Below, in pieces: positions 44,098-53,112 of a stretch of 64,000 bases of DNA. The first letter of the stretch is position 1; every line of letters starts with the position of its first letter. Under the pieces are notes generated by a model that made no database searches, was not told the origin of the DNA, and was given only the letters and a program-made list of their open reading frames with translations. This DNA is from Candidatus Zixiibacteriota bacterium (lineage in GTDB: Bacteria > Desulfobacterota > Binatia > UBA9968), in assembly GCA_035574315.1 (NCBI GenBank), contig DATLYW010000033.1, positions 1 to 64,000 on the forward strand. Reading direction: 5' to 3'. The translations under genes were made by a program, and so were the position numbers.

Positions 44098-45038
44098 AAG
44101 CGCGCGTTCTCCTGCTCGCCGTCGTCCTGATTCCGGTCGCCGTCGACGGCAGGGCCGACACGAAACCGCTGCGCATCGCTTATGCGGCGATCGCCGGGTC
44201 TCAGGCGCCGGTATGGATGCTCAAGGAATCCGGAAGGCTCGCAAGCCGCGGCATCCCCGTCGATCTGGTTTACGTCGCGGGCGCTCGCTCGGTGACGGCC
44301 GGCTTGCTCTCGGGCGAGATCCAGCTGGCCGTTCTCGGCACGACGGCGATCGTTCGCGCCTACGGGAGAGGTGCCGCCGACCTGGTATTGATCGGCGGGG
44401 TGGTGAACAACCCCACCTTCTCGGTGATGGTCCATCCCAGCATCGGCAGAGCGGAGGACCTGCGGGGGAAACCGGTGGCGATCACCCGCTTCGGGGGGTC
44501 CGTCGATTTCCTGATGCGCTGGTTCCTGAAACGCTCGGGGCTGGAGCCGGTGAGGGATGTACCGCTGGTCCAGGTCGGAGACGTCCCGTCCACCGTGTCC
44601 GCCCTGGAGAAGGGGAGCGCCATGGCGACGGTGATCGAGCCGCCGGGTCCGACGATCCTGAGAAAACGCGGGTTCAAGAAGCTCGTCGACATCCCCGACA
44701 CCGGCATCCAGTACCAGTTTCTCTCCCTGGCGACGACCCGGACGTTCGCGCAGAAAAACGAGCCTCTCATGAAAAATCTCATGGCGGCGTACCGTGAAAG
44801 CATAGCGGATTTCAAGGCGAACAAGGGAAAGGCTTTCCAAGTCCTCGAGAAGTACCTGAAGGTCAACGACAAGGATGCGCTGGCGGACGTGTACGAGACC
44901 TACAGGTTGAACGTGCCCGACAAGGGAGAGATCAATCTCGCCGGTATCCGGACCATCATCGCCGAGGAATTGACCCCGCAGGAAAGCAAGGGCATCAAGG
45001 CGGAAGATCTGGTCGACCTCCGCTTCGCCGGAAAGTAG
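44094..45038 (+). CDS. NMT1-type periplasmic solute-binding protein
   Basis: A 314-residue exported binding protein. The signal peptide (LLLAVVLIPVAVDGRA) is followed by LRIAYAAIAGSQAPVWMLKESGRLASRGIPVDLVYVAGARSVTAG, then EIQLAVLGTTAIV and AEDLRGKPVAITRFGGSVDFLMRWFL. It differs from its neighbour by lacking the GFIxxLYR ending. It overlaps the GntR gene and is followed by another binding-protein gene 29 bases later. No membrane or ATPase partner is encoded. Ligand unknown. Confidence 0.88.
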   Translation: MKARVLLLAVVLIPVAVDGRADTKPLRIAYAAIAGSQAPVWMLKESGRLASRGIPVDLVYVAGARSVTAGLLSGEIQLAVLGTTAIVRAYGRGAADLVLIGGVVNNPTFSVMVHPSIGRAEDLRGKPVAITRFGGSVDFLMRWFLKRSGLEPVRDVPLVQVGDVPSTVSALEKGSAMATVIEPPGPTILRKRGFKKLVDIPDTGIQYQFLSLATTRTFAQKNEPLMKNLMAAYRESIADFKANKGKAFQVLEKYLKVNDKDALADVYETYRLNVPDKGEINLAGIRTIIAEELTPQESKGIKAEDLVDLRFAGK

Positions 45039-45067
45039 CGCGCGGGCGAACGCGCCGGGAGGCACGG

Positions 45068-46054
45068 ATGAGCAAGAACTCTGTTCGCGCCGGCATCGGG
45101 TTGCTGGGGCTCTTTCTTTGCGCCGAGGCCCCGGCGCAGGAGCGGCTCCGTCTCGCCTATTCCGCGATCAGCGGCGCGATGCTCACCCCATGGGTGGCGC
45201 GGGAGTCGGGCATTTTCGGGAGGAACAACCTGGCGGTCGAGCTGGTCTACATAGCCGGAGGGTCGGCCACGGCCGCCGCTCTCCTCGGCGGGGACATCCA
45301 GATCATGCTCGCTAACGGCGAGGTGGTCGTGCGGAGCCGGCTTCAGGGTTCGGACATGGTTTCGTTCGCCGACACCACCTCGACCCTGGTTTTCTCCCTG
45401 ATGGCCCGACCGGAAATCGCCGGTGCGGCCGAGTTGCGGGGCAAGCGCCTCGGCATCACCCGCTTCGGGACCGCAACGCACGCCGCGCTCGTCGCCGCCC
45501 TGGCCCATTTCGGGATCGGAGCGAACGAGGTTACGGTTCTCCAAATGGGAGGAATCCCGCAGATCATGGCCGGGATCGAAAAGGGGGCGATCGCCGGAGG
45601 CGTTCTGTCGCCGCCGATCAACATCAAGGCTAAAAAGCTCGGGCTGAAGGAGCTGCTGGACGTCGGCACGCTGCGGATTCCGTACCAGCAGACGACCTTC
45701 GTGGCGCGGCAGGAGTGGATCCGAAAGAGCCCGGAAGCGATGAAGGCGGTGACGCGGTCGATCGTCGAGGCGATCCACAAAATCAAGACCGACAAACCCT
45801 TCGCGCAGCGCATTCTCGGCAAGTACAGCAAGATCGACGATCCCGAGATCCTGGAGGAAGCCTACCGGATCTTTGCGTTGAACTACCTCCCGGAGGTTCC
45901 CTACCCGAGCGTCGAGGCCGTGCGGCGCAAGCTCGCCGAATTCGCCGCTGCCGACGAAAAAGCCCGCGCCCGAAGCGCAACCGAGTTCGTCGATCTCCGC
46001 TGGGTGCAGGAGCTCGAAAGCAGCGGCTTTATTCAGAAACTCTACCGGCGGTAA
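45068..46054 (+). CDS. NMT1-type periplasmic solute-binding protein
   Basis: A 328-residue paralogue of the previous protein. After a signal peptide (GIGLLGLFLCAEAPAQ) come LRLAYSAISGAMLTPWVARESGIFGRNNLAVELVYIAGGSATAAA, GDIQIMLANGEVVV and AAELRGKRLGITRFGTATHAALVAAL. The C-terminus, WVQELESSGFIQKLYRR, groups it with the binding proteins at 37679-38674 and 63171-64000. GGGAGGCACGG precedes ATG 45068. It precedes the fourth amidohydrolase by 25 bases, so the two may handle the same compound. Confidence 0.88.
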   Translation: MSKNSVRAGIGLLGLFLCAEAPAQERLRLAYSAISGAMLTPWVARESGIFGRNNLAVELVYIAGGSATAAALLGGDIQIMLANGEVVVRSRLQGSDMVSFADTTSTLVFSLMARPEIAGAAELRGKRLGITRFGTATHAALVAALAHFGIGANEVTVLQMGGIPQIMAGIEKGAIAGGVLSPPINIKAKKLGLKELLDVGTLRIPYQQTTFVARQEWIRKSPEAMKAVTRSIVEAIHKIKTDKPFAQRILGKYSKIDDPEILEEAYRIFALNYLPEVPYPSVEAVRRKLAEFAAADEKARARSATEFVDLRWVQELESSGFIQKLYRR

Positions 46055-46079
46055 GCCGACGACGAAAAGGAGCCCAACC

Positions 46080-47045
46080 ATGATTGTCGACTTTCAGCAC
46101 CACTACGTGCCGGCGGACCTGGCGAAAAAACGCGGCCTCTATTCCGAACAGGTGGTCTTCGCGAAGGACGGAGCGGTCCCGAGCCTCACCATGCACTCGA
46201 AGCTGTACGATCCCGAGGCCCAGCTCGCAGACATGGACGAGGCCGGTGTCGACGTGTCGGTCATCTCCTGCCTGCTCGGCTGGTCGGCGCCTCTGGAGGA
46301 TTGCCGCTTCATCAACGAAAAGCTCGCCGAGCTGCAGGCGAAGTACCCGGGGCGTTTCGTCGGCCTGGCGCAGGCGCCGGTGCTCGAAGGGAAGGCGGCG
46401 CTGGACGAGCTGGACCGCGCGGTTCGCAAACTCGGTCTCAAGGGCGTCACCGTGACGTCCCAGATCCAGGGTCTGCCGCTGGATTCGCCGAACCTCGACG
46501 CTTTCTACGGCAAGGTGAGCGAGCTCGACGTCCCGATCTTCGTCCACCCCGCGATGGTCCCGAAAGGGTACGAGCTGATCAACGACTACGATCTGGCGCG
46601 CATCCTCGGGCGGGAGATGGATCTCGCCCTCGCCGCGACGCGGATCATCGCAGGCGGGGTTCTCGACCGCTTTCCGGGCCTCAAATTCGTGATCGGCCAC
46701 TTCGGCGGAGGGATCTCCTCCGTCAAGGACCGGCTCGTCGCCAAGGCCTATCGGTTCGGGACGCTCAAGAAGCCGTTCGAGGAGTATTTCGACATGCTTT
46801 ACTTCGATCTTGCGGGATTCGAGGGCGGGCTTGCGGCGCTTCGCTGCGCGCTCCTTGGAATCAAGCCCGAGCGGCTGGTTTTCGCCACCGACTATCCCCA
46901 GGACTTCACCGGCGTCAGCACCGCCACGGGCCGCGGCATGAAGGCGTTGCGGGAGTACATCCAGGCGATCAGGGCGCTCGATCTCAGCGAGGATCTCAAA
47001 GAGGGGATTCTCGGAAAGACGGCGTCCGGGCTGCTCAAGCTGTAA
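46080..47045 (+). CDS. Amidohydrolase-2 family protein (ACMSD-like)
   Basis: A 321-residue protein, the shortest and most decarboxylase-like of the four family members here. Strand 1 reads MIVDFQHHYVPADL, close to the HxH motif of ACMSD-type decarboxylases. IFVHPAMVPKGYEL carries the central metal His, KFVIGHFGGGISSVKDRL the next His and VFATDYPQDFTG the terminal Asp. AAGGAG precedes ATG 46080. It is followed after 12 bases by a ferredoxin. Likely a metal-dependent decarboxylase or hydrolase of a carboxylated cyclic compound. Confidence 0.87.
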   Translation: MIVDFQHHYVPADLAKKRGLYSEQVVFAKDGAVPSLTMHSKLYDPEAQLADMDEAGVDVSVISCLLGWSAPLEDCRFINEKLAELQAKYPGRFVGLAQAPVLEGKAALDELDRAVRKLGLKGVTVTSQIQGLPLDSPNLDAFYGKVSELDVPIFVHPAMVPKGYELINDYDLARILGREMDLALAATRIIAGGVLDRFPGLKFVIGHFGGGISSVKDRLVAKAYRFGTLKKPFEEYFDMLYFDLAGFEGGLAALRCALLGIKPERLVFATDYPQDFTGVSTATGRGMKALREYIQAIRALDLSEDLKEGILGKTASGLLKL

Positions 47046-47057
47046 TCGATTCCGGCC

Positions 47058-47276
47058 ATGATCGTCGACATCGAGCTGGACAAGTGCACGAGTTGCGGGC
47101 TTTGCGATCCGATCTGCCCGGCGGACGTGATCCACATGGAGCGCAACGGAGACCGGGAGTTCCCGGCCATCAAGTATCCCGAGCACTGCGTGACGTGCTT
47201 CAACTGCGAGATCTTCTGTCCCACGCAGTGCATCGACGTCCATCCGATCGTCCGGCGCCGGCCGCTGCCATGGTGA
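47058..47276 (+). CDS. 2x[4Fe-4S] ferredoxin
   Basis: A 72-residue ferredoxin with two complete CxxCxxCxxxCP sets, CTSCGLCDPICP (from residue 10) and CVTCFNCEIFCP (from residue 44). It should hold two [4Fe-4S] clusters and carry low-potential electrons in the cytosol. It stops seven bases before a fumarate-reductase/AprA-like flavoprotein gene. The pair looks like the beta and alpha subunits of adenylylsulfate-reductase-type enzymes, though this ferredoxin lacks the long AprB tail. Confidence 0.93.
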   Translation: MIVDIELDKCTSCGLCDPICPADVIHMERNGDREFPAIKYPEHCVTCFNCEIFCPTQCIDVHPIVRRRPLPW

Positions 47277-47283
47277 TGTTGCG

Positions 47284-48957
47284 ATGCTGGAAAAGATCGG
47301 TCGATTGATCGACTCGGATGTTCTCGTCGTCGGAGGCGGCGCGGGAGGCCTCTGGGCGGCCTTGAGCGCCAAGCGCCATTTTCCCGAGGGACGAATCACG
47401 CTCGTCGACGCCCACATGGTAGGGCGGACCGGACACACCGCTTTCTCGAACGCCTGGATGGTGATGGTCTCGCCGGAGGACGATCTCGACGCGTGCGTCC
47501 GCGACATCGTCGAGGGGAACGAATGGATCGCGGAGCAGGAGCTGATCCGGGAGGTCCTTTCCCTGTCGTACGGGCAGGTGCTGGATCTCGAAAGGATGGG
47601 GCTTCGGTTCGCGCGGGAGGGCGGGCAGTTCGTGCGGCGACCGACGCGCGGCCTGCGCGTCACGAAAGTGCTCAAGCCCGTCGGCGGCGGCCTGGAATTC
47701 TGCTGGGTCCTGCGCAAGGCGCTGGAGAGCGAGGGGATCCGCATCGTCGAGAGGATCTTCGTTACCGATCTGCTCCAGGACGATCACGGCTGGATCGCGG
47801 GCGCCGCCGGAATCGACGGGCGGAGCGGGGAATTCTGCGTTCTGCGCGCGAAAGCGACGGTTCTCGCCACCAACAGCGTTACCTTTCGCGCCGGCTTCGT
47901 GCGGGACCTCACCGGAACCGGCCCGGTTCTCGCCTATCGCGCGGGGGCGGCGATCACGAACGCCGAGTTCGGTTATCTCCGCCCGGCCACGCCCAAGTTC
48001 TATTTCGAAGGCATCACCTTCGCGATCCAGGACGGCGCGAAGTTCGTCAACGCGGCGGGCGAGCCGTTCATGGAAAAATACGAGCCGGACTGGGCCGATC
48101 AGGCGGACGTGCAGCTCATCAGCAAAGCGATGGTGATGGAGAAGCGGGCGGGAAAGGCGCCGCTCTACCTCGACATGTCGCTCGTGCCCGAGGAGAAACG
48201 GGAAGACTACCTGCACAGCACGGTCGCCTGGATGGACTATTTCTACAAGAAGCTCGGGGAGAGAGCCCGGATCGACATGTTCGGGCGAACCGAATACTAT
48301 CCCTTTTATCAAATGACCAAGATGGCGATCAAAACGGACTCGGGATGCCGCGCGAGCCTGCCGGGATTGTTCGCCGCGGGGCTGGCGCAGGCGAGCTGCG
48401 CGACCCACTTTGCGGGCTTTCACATCGGCGCGTGCAACGGGACCGGCTGGATCGCCGGCCGAAGCGCGGCGGCTCTGGCGAGGGAGGTGCAGGCGCCTGC
48501 GGTCAGCGAGGCCGGGGCGGCGTCGCTGAAGGACAAGATCCGGAGGGGCTTCGGCGAGGGCCATGACCGGGCGGAAGACGAGCTGTTGTTCGAGCTGCAA
48601 AAGCTGATCTTCCGTTACGATCTGTCGATCCTGAAAACCGAGGAGCGCTTGTCCGAAGCGGTCGGGGCTCTGGCGGGTATCGAGGAGAAGCTGGCCGCGA
48701 CCAAAGCGGGCCACACGCACGGCTTCGTGCGGCTGCGCGAGACCGAGGCGATGGTGGAGGCGGCAAAGCTCATCTTCATCGCCTCGCGCGCCCGGCAGGA
48801 AAGCCGCCTCAGCCATATCCGGGAAGACTTCCCGAAACGCGACGACCGCAACTGGCTCCGCTGGGTGCTGTTGCGCCGGCGCGGCGGCGAAGCCGAGGTG
48901 TCGACCGAGCCGATCGCCACTCCCCTGGTACCGCCGCCGAGGGAGGCTTCCCCGTAG
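47284..48957 (+). CDS. FAD-dependent oxidoreductase of the FrdA/AprA family
   Basis: A 557-residue flavoprotein. The FAD dinucleotide motif is DVLVVGGGAGGLWAALSA near the N-terminus; the second FAD contact is RAKATVLATNSVTFRAG, and SGCRASLPGLFAAGLAQA is the conserved FAD-ribityl segment before the helical C-terminal domain. Overall layout follows succinate dehydrogenase, fumarate reductase and adenylylsulfate reductase alpha subunits. With the preceding ferredoxin it probably forms a soluble heterodimer that reduces or dehydrogenates an organic acid. Sulfur-metabolism partners are absent, so a true AprA role is unlikely. The substrate cannot be read. Confidence 0.87.
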   Translation: MLEKIGRLIDSDVLVVGGGAGGLWAALSAKRHFPEGRITLVDAHMVGRTGHTAFSNAWMVMVSPEDDLDACVRDIVEGNEWIAEQELIREVLSLSYGQVLDLERMGLRFAREGGQFVRRPTRGLRVTKVLKPVGGGLEFCWVLRKALESEGIRIVERIFVTDLLQDDHGWIAGAAGIDGRSGEFCVLRAKATVLATNSVTFRAGFVRDLTGTGPVLAYRAGAAITNAEFGYLRPATPKFYFEGITFAIQDGAKFVNAAGEPFMEKYEPDWADQADVQLISKAMVMEKRAGKAPLYLDMSLVPEEKREDYLHSTVAWMDYFYKKLGERARIDMFGRTEYYPFYQMTKMAIKTDSGCRASLPGLFAAGLAQASCATHFAGFHIGACNGTGWIAGRSAAALAREVQAPAVSEAGAASLKDKIRRGFGEGHDRAEDELLFELQKLIFRYDLSILKTEERLSEAVGALAGIEEKLAATKAGHTHGFVRLRETEAMVEAAKLIFIASRARQESRLSHIREDFPKRDDRNWLRWVLLRRRGGEAEVSTEPIATPLVPPPREASP

Positions 48958-48997
48958 GACCTCTTTCGGCTAAGCTGCCGGCGACGGGACCCCGACC

Positions 48998-50338
48998 ATG
49001 ACCCATTGTCTCCCAGCGCCCGAAAGCGCGGCCGTCGAGCGGGCGACGCGGGCCGAGATCCGGCGGTGGCAGGAGGAAAGGCTCGTCGCGCTTTACCGGC
49101 GCGCCTGGGAGCACGTCCCTTTCTACCGCAAGCGCTGGCAGGAAGCGGGGCTCGATGCCGGCTCCGTTCGCACCATGGGCGATCTTGCGAGGCTCCCCGT
49201 CGTCGGCAAGAGCGATTTCGAGGCCGACTTGCGAGACCATCCGCCGTTCGGCAGTTACCAGGGGGACTTTCCTGCCGTCCGGGTCCAGGCAAGCTCCGGC
49301 AGCTCGGGAAATCCCAAGCCCTTTTTCCACACGCGTCGCGACTGGGAGGCGATCGCCAATCTCTGGTCGCGCCGTCTGTACGCGCAGGGAGTCCGGCCGG
49401 GCGACGTTCTCCAGGTGGCGTTCACCTATTCGTTGTTCATCGCGGGCTTCACCTGCACCGAGGGCGCCATGAAGCTCGGCGCCGTGGTTGTCCCGGCGGG
49501 CAGCGGCGCGGTCACGCCCAGCGAGCGGCAGGTAAGACTGCTCTCGGAATGGGGAGCCGCGGTGGTGGCCGGCACGCCGTCGTACGTCCTGCACCTCGCC
49601 GACGTTGCCGAACGGGCGGGAATGGACCTGCGACGCGATTTCAAGCTGCGCATCGCCGTCCACACGGCCGAGCCGATGAGCGAGGCGGCGCGGAGGTCGA
49701 TCGAAGCGCGCTGGGGCGTGAGGGCCTACGACAACTTCGGCAGCGTGGAGACCGGAGCGCCGACGTTCGAATGCGAGGAGCGCGACGGCTACCACGTCAA
49801 CGAGGACGCCTACCTCTTCGAGGTCCTCGACCGTGACACGCTGGCGCCGGTCGGTGCAGGGGAAGAAGGAGTGGTCGTGGTGACGAGCCTGTTCAAAGAG
49901 GCGGCTCCCGTGATTCGCTACAACCTCGAGGACGTGAGCTCCATGATCGACGCGCCGTGCCGGTGCGGGAGGAGCTTTCGCCGGCTGGCGAAGATCAAGG
50001 GACGCACGAGCGAGATGCTGAAGGTGCGCGGGGTGCCGTTCTATCCGTCGGCGGTGGAAGCGGTGCTGGAAGGGTTTCCGGAGCTCACGCGGGAGTATCG
50101 CCTGGTCCTCGACCGGGCGGGCGGACAGGACCGCGTGCTGGTGCAGGCGGAGCGGCGCTCGAACGCGGGCGGGGACGACTCGCTTCGCGAACGGCTCGAG
50201 CGGGCACTGAAGGTGGCGATCGGTCTTTCGATCGACGCGGAGCTGCTGGCGCCGGGTGCGCTCGGCCGCGCCCTCGAGGTGGAGGGCCGGGTCAAGGTGA
50301 AGCGCGTCTGGGATCGGAGAGGAAGCGAGGATGTTTAA
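48998..50338 (+). CDS. Phenylacetate-CoA ligase (PaaK)-like acyl-CoA synthetase
   Basis: A 446-residue adenylate-forming enzyme of the PaaK branch. The N-terminus has LVALYRRAWEHVPFYRKRWQEAGLD, typical of PaaK. The phosphate-binding loop is QASSGSSGNPKPFFHT, the A5 motif YDNFGSVETGAPTFECEERDGYHVNEDAY, the A7 Asp region RYNLEDVSSMID followed by a CRCG segment, and LAKIKGRTSEMLKVRGVPFYPSAVE before the mobile C-terminal domain. It activates an aryl or arylacetic acid with ATP and CoA. It overlaps the UbiD gene by eight bases, so CoA activation and decarboxylation genes are translationally coupled. Confidence 0.9.
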   Translation: MTHCLPAPESAAVERATRAEIRRWQEERLVALYRRAWEHVPFYRKRWQEAGLDAGSVRTMGDLARLPVVGKSDFEADLRDHPPFGSYQGDFPAVRVQASSGSSGNPKPFFHTRRDWEAIANLWSRRLYAQGVRPGDVLQVAFTYSLFIAGFTCTEGAMKLGAVVVPAGSGAVTPSERQVRLLSEWGAAVVAGTPSYVLHLADVAERAGMDLRRDFKLRIAVHTAEPMSEAARRSIEARWGVRAYDNFGSVETGAPTFECEERDGYHVNEDAYLFEVLDRDTLAPVGAGEEGVVVVTSLFKEAAPVIRYNLEDVSSMIDAPCRCGRSFRRLAKIKGRTSEMLKVRGVPFYPSAVEAVLEGFPELTREYRLVLDRAGGQDRVLVQAERRSNAGGDDSLRERLERALKVAIGLSIDAELLAPGALGRALEVEGRVKVKRVWDRRGSEDV

Positions 50339-51761
50339 CGACACCCGAGACTTCATCGAAGCCCTGCGCGCGAGCGGAGATCTCCTCGAGATCGACAAAG
50401 AGGTCCACTGGGATCTCGAGCTCGGCGCCGTGAGCCGGCTCGCGTGCGAAAAGGACGGCCCGGCGCTCTGGTTCAAGCGGATCGCCGACTATCCGCCGGC
50501 GATGACCGCACTCGCCAATCCGATGGCGACGTGGCGCAGGGTCGCCGTGGCCTTCGGCCTGCGGCCGGATGCCACCCTCGAGGAAATCCACTCCGAGTAC
50601 GAGAAGCGCGAGGGGAGCCCCATCCCGCCCCGCACGGTCAAAGACGGCCCATGCAAGGAGAACGTGAAGCTCGCGGACGACGCCGACGTTTACGATCTTC
50701 CCGCGCCGATGCTCCACGACGGCGACGGCGGCCGGTACCTGGGCACCTGGGATATCGTGGTCTCCTACGATCCCGAGACGAAATGGGTGAACTGGGGGAT
50801 GTATCGCTTCATGGTTTACGATTCGCGCCACCTCAGCGGCTTCCCCAGGCCGACCAGCCACTTCGGCAAGGTGTTCCAGGACCATTACGTCGCGCGCAAC
50901 AAGCCGATGCCGGTGGCGCTCGTGATCGGCGCGGATCCGATATCGCACTTCACTGCGTCCGCCACCTATCACATCGGAGGGGAAGAGGCGGCGCTCGCAG
51001 GCGGGCTGCGCGGCGCCCCTGTGGAGCTGGTGCGCTGCGAGACCAGCGATCTCCTGGTCCCGGCCAACGCGGAAATCGTTATCGAGTGCGAGGCGCTGCC
51101 GGATTACGTCGGGCTGGAAGGGCCCTACGGCGAGTATCCGGGCTATCGGACCGGCGAGATGGGAAACGGAGTTCTCTGTCGCGTGAACGCAATCACGCGC
51201 CGCGAAAATCCCGTCCTCACCGTGGACGCGACCGGTTACCGGGACGACAGCTCCACCATTACCGCGCTCACGGGAGCGGTGGCGATCAAGCGGAGGCTCG
51301 AACGTCACGGACTGCCGGTTCTCGCCGTCAACATCCCGCGCGAGGGGGCGGTCCACGCCGCGGTCATCGCCGTCCGGCACGGCGGCAAACAGGTGGCGCG
51401 GGAGATCCTCGAGATCCTCACCTCGCGCCGGGCGCTGATCTCGAAGATTTTTCTGGTAGAAGCCGACGTCGACGTCTACGACATCGGGCAGGTGCTGCAC
51501 GCCTTTTCCACGAAATGCCATCCCGCCCACGGGATCCACGTCGTGCACTACGAGGGCCGGGCCAACACGCTGACGCCCTGTTACAGCCAGGGGGAGCGGG
51601 CGGCGCAGAAGGGAGCCACGGTGCTCTACGATTGCACGTGGCCGGGCGAGTGGTCGGCCGAGTGGGAGATTCCGGTCAAGGCGACCTTCGAGACCATCTT
51701 TCCCCGCTCGATCCGGGAAAAAGTGCTCGCAAGGTGGAAATCGTATGGCTTCAAAGAGTGA
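50331..51761 (+). CDS. UbiD-family prenylated-FMN decarboxylase
   Basis: A 476-residue UbiD-type (de)carboxylase. Family segments are FIEALRASGDLLEIDKEV at the N-terminus, GGRYLGTWDIVVSYDPETKWVNWGMYR, HFGKVFQDHY, VIGADPISHFTASATY, the strongly conserved EGPYGEYPGYRTGEM and GVLCRVNAITRRENPVL, and DIGQVLHAFSTKCHPAHGIH. UbiD enzymes use prenylated FMN made by UbiX to decarboxylate alpha,beta-unsaturated or aromatic acids. No ubiX gene is in the window. The 17-base overlap with the next small gene and eight-base overlap with the ligase show a tight cassette. Confidence 0.92.
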   Translation: MFNDTRDFIEALRASGDLLEIDKEVHWDLELGAVSRLACEKDGPALWFKRIADYPPAMTALANPMATWRRVAVAFGLRPDATLEEIHSEYEKREGSPIPPRTVKDGPCKENVKLADDADVYDLPAPMLHDGDGGRYLGTWDIVVSYDPETKWVNWGMYRFMVYDSRHLSGFPRPTSHFGKVFQDHYVARNKPMPVALVIGADPISHFTASATYHIGGEEAALAGGLRGAPVELVRCETSDLLVPANAEIVIECEALPDYVGLEGPYGEYPGYRTGEMGNGVLCRVNAITRRENPVLTVDATGYRDDSSTITALTGAVAIKRRLERHGLPVLAVNIPREGAVHAAVIAVRHGGKQVAREILEILTSRRALISKIFLVEADVDVYDIGQVLHAFSTKCHPAHGIHVVHYEGRANTLTPCYSQGERAAQKGATVLYDCTWPGEWSAEWEIPVKATFETIFPRSIREKVLARWKSYGFKE

Positions 51762-52065
51762 AGAGCGGGTATGGGAAACCTTCGTGCGCCGCCCCGGCGA
51801 CCTGAAAGAAGGAGAGGCGACGCCGATGGTGCTGCGCGACCTCACGCCGGGAAGAACGAAGTATAGCATGCGCCACGTGGTCGCCGTCGTCGCGCGCGAA
51901 GGCGCAGGCGCGGGCTTCAAGGACCGGCTCCGGGTGCGCACCGTCGTCGGCGTCGAGCTGCCGGAAAGCTGGCGTATCGAGATCCTCCGCGAGCTGCCGA
52001 TCGAGCTGCCCGGCCGGCCGTACCACGATTTCTACGAGGCGCTCAAGGCCGCGGCCGAAAAGTGA
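51745..52065 (+). CDS. Small protein coupled to UbiD (106 aa)
   Basis: I do not recognise the family. ATG 51745 overlaps the end of the UbiD gene by 17 bases. The protein is soluble, without Cys and without a signal: SKSEERVWETFVRRPGDLKEGEA, TPMVLRDLTPGRTKYSMRHVVAVVAREG, then FKDRLRVRTVVGVELPESWR and LPIELPGRPYHDFYEALKAAAEK. The alternation suggests a small alpha/beta fold. Overlap with ubiD suggests a partner subunit of the decarboxylase. It is not the short zinc-ribbon BsdD-type subunit, since it has no Cys. A strong hairpin follows its stop. Confidence 0.7.
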   Translation: MASKSEERVWETFVRRPGDLKEGEATPMVLRDLTPGRTKYSMRHVVAVVAREGAGAGFKDRLRVRTVVGVELPESWRIEILRELPIELPGRPYHDFYEALKAAAEK

Positions 52066-52078
52066 CTGTTCAAGCCCT

Positions 52079-52105
52079 GCCGCGAAGCGGCGGTCGCTTC
52101 GCGGC
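52079..52105 (+). terminator. Strong GC hairpin after the UbiD cassette
   Basis: CCGCGAAGCG (52080-52089) and CGCTTCGCGG (52095-52104) are perfectly complementary, with a GCGGT loop and one more G-C pair outside. It begins 13 bases after the stop at 52065. No T run follows, so it may be a terminator of weak intrinsic type or an mRNA-stabilising end that separates the cassette from the CoA-transferase genes. Confidence 0.45.
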
Positions 52106-52189
52106 GGCTCGAGAGTTCCAAGGTTCAAGGGTTTCAGCAAAAAAACTGCAAGCGGGCGGAACGAGCAATCCGGAGAGAAAGACATCGGC

Positions 52190-53101
52190 ATGAGCAAAGT
52201 CTGCAGCCTCGAGGAAGCGATTCGCGACGGCGTTCGGGACGGCGCGACAGTTGTCATGGGATGCGGGCTCGAGTCCGTGATCCCTTTTGCCGCCGGTTAC
52301 GAGATTATCCGGCAGAAGAAGCGCGATCTGACGCTGGTTGCCCCGATCTCCGACATCCAGTTCGACCAGCTCGTCGGCGCGGGCTGCGCGAAGAAAATCG
52401 TCGCCGCGTGGGTAGGGAACGTGGCCGCCGGATTGGGGCATAACTTCCGCCGCGCAGTAGAAGAGGGGATCCCTCGGGCGATCGAGATCGAGGAACATTC
52501 GAACTTCACGATCGGCCTCGGCCTCCAGGCGGCGGCGATGGGGCTGCCCTATCTGCCCACGCGCACGGCGCTCGGAAGCGACTTCAGCCTGCAGCCGCAT
52601 TTTCAGCGGGTCACCTGCCCGTTCACCGGCGAAACGCTGCTCGCGGTGCGGGCGATCGCGCCGGACGTGGCGATCCTCCACGTCCAGCGCGCCGACAGCG
52701 ACGGCAACGCTCACTTCTGGGGCAATCTCGGTGTGGTGCGCGAAGCGGCCCACGCGGCCAAGCGGGTGATCCTGACCTGCGAGGAGATCGTCGACCACGA
52801 GATGATTCTCGCCGACCCCAACCGCACGCTGGTTCCCGGGTTTCTCGTTTCTCACGTGGTGCTGGCGCCCCTGGGCTCGCATCCTTCGCCCACGCAGGGC
52901 TACGCGCGGCGCGACGACGAGTTTTACTTCGAATACCATCGCCGGACCCGCAGCCGCGAAGGATTCGAGGAATGGCTCGAAAAGTGGGTCTTCGGCGCGC
53001 GCGACCACCGGGGCTACCTGGAGCTTCTCGGCCGCGAACGGCGCGAGAAGCTCATCCCGGGAAAAGAGCTTTGCTCGCCCGCCGTCAGTTTCAGCGTCTA
53101 G
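52190..53101 (+). CDS. CoA-transferase family I, subunit A
   Basis: A 303-residue alpha subunit of a glutaconate/IpdA-like CoA-transferase: LEEAIRDGVRDGATVVMGCGLESVIPFAAGYEIIRQ, LTLVAPISDIQFDQLVGAGCAKKIVAAWVGN, GLGLQAAAMGLPYLPTRTALGSDF and FTGETLLAVRAIAPDVAILHVQRADSDGNAHFWG, the last being the strongest signature. Subunit B starts 11 bases downstream. Family I enzymes move CoA between acids through a Glu-thioester on subunit B, or, as in IpdAB, act as ring-opening hydrolases on CoA intermediates. Substrate not deducible. Confidence 0.9.
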   Translation: MSKVCSLEEAIRDGVRDGATVVMGCGLESVIPFAAGYEIIRQKKRDLTLVAPISDIQFDQLVGAGCAKKIVAAWVGNVAAGLGHNFRRAVEEGIPRAIEIEEHSNFTIGLGLQAAAMGLPYLPTRTALGSDFSLQPHFQRVTCPFTGETLLAVRAIAPDVAILHVQRADSDGNAHFWGNLGVVREAAHAAKRVILTCEEIVDHEMILADPNRTLVPGFLVSHVVLAPLGSHPSPTQGYARRDDEFYFEYHRRTRSREGFEEWLEKWVFGARDHRGYLELLGRERREKLIPGKELCSPAVSFSV

Positions 53102-53112
53102 GGGATTGCAGC

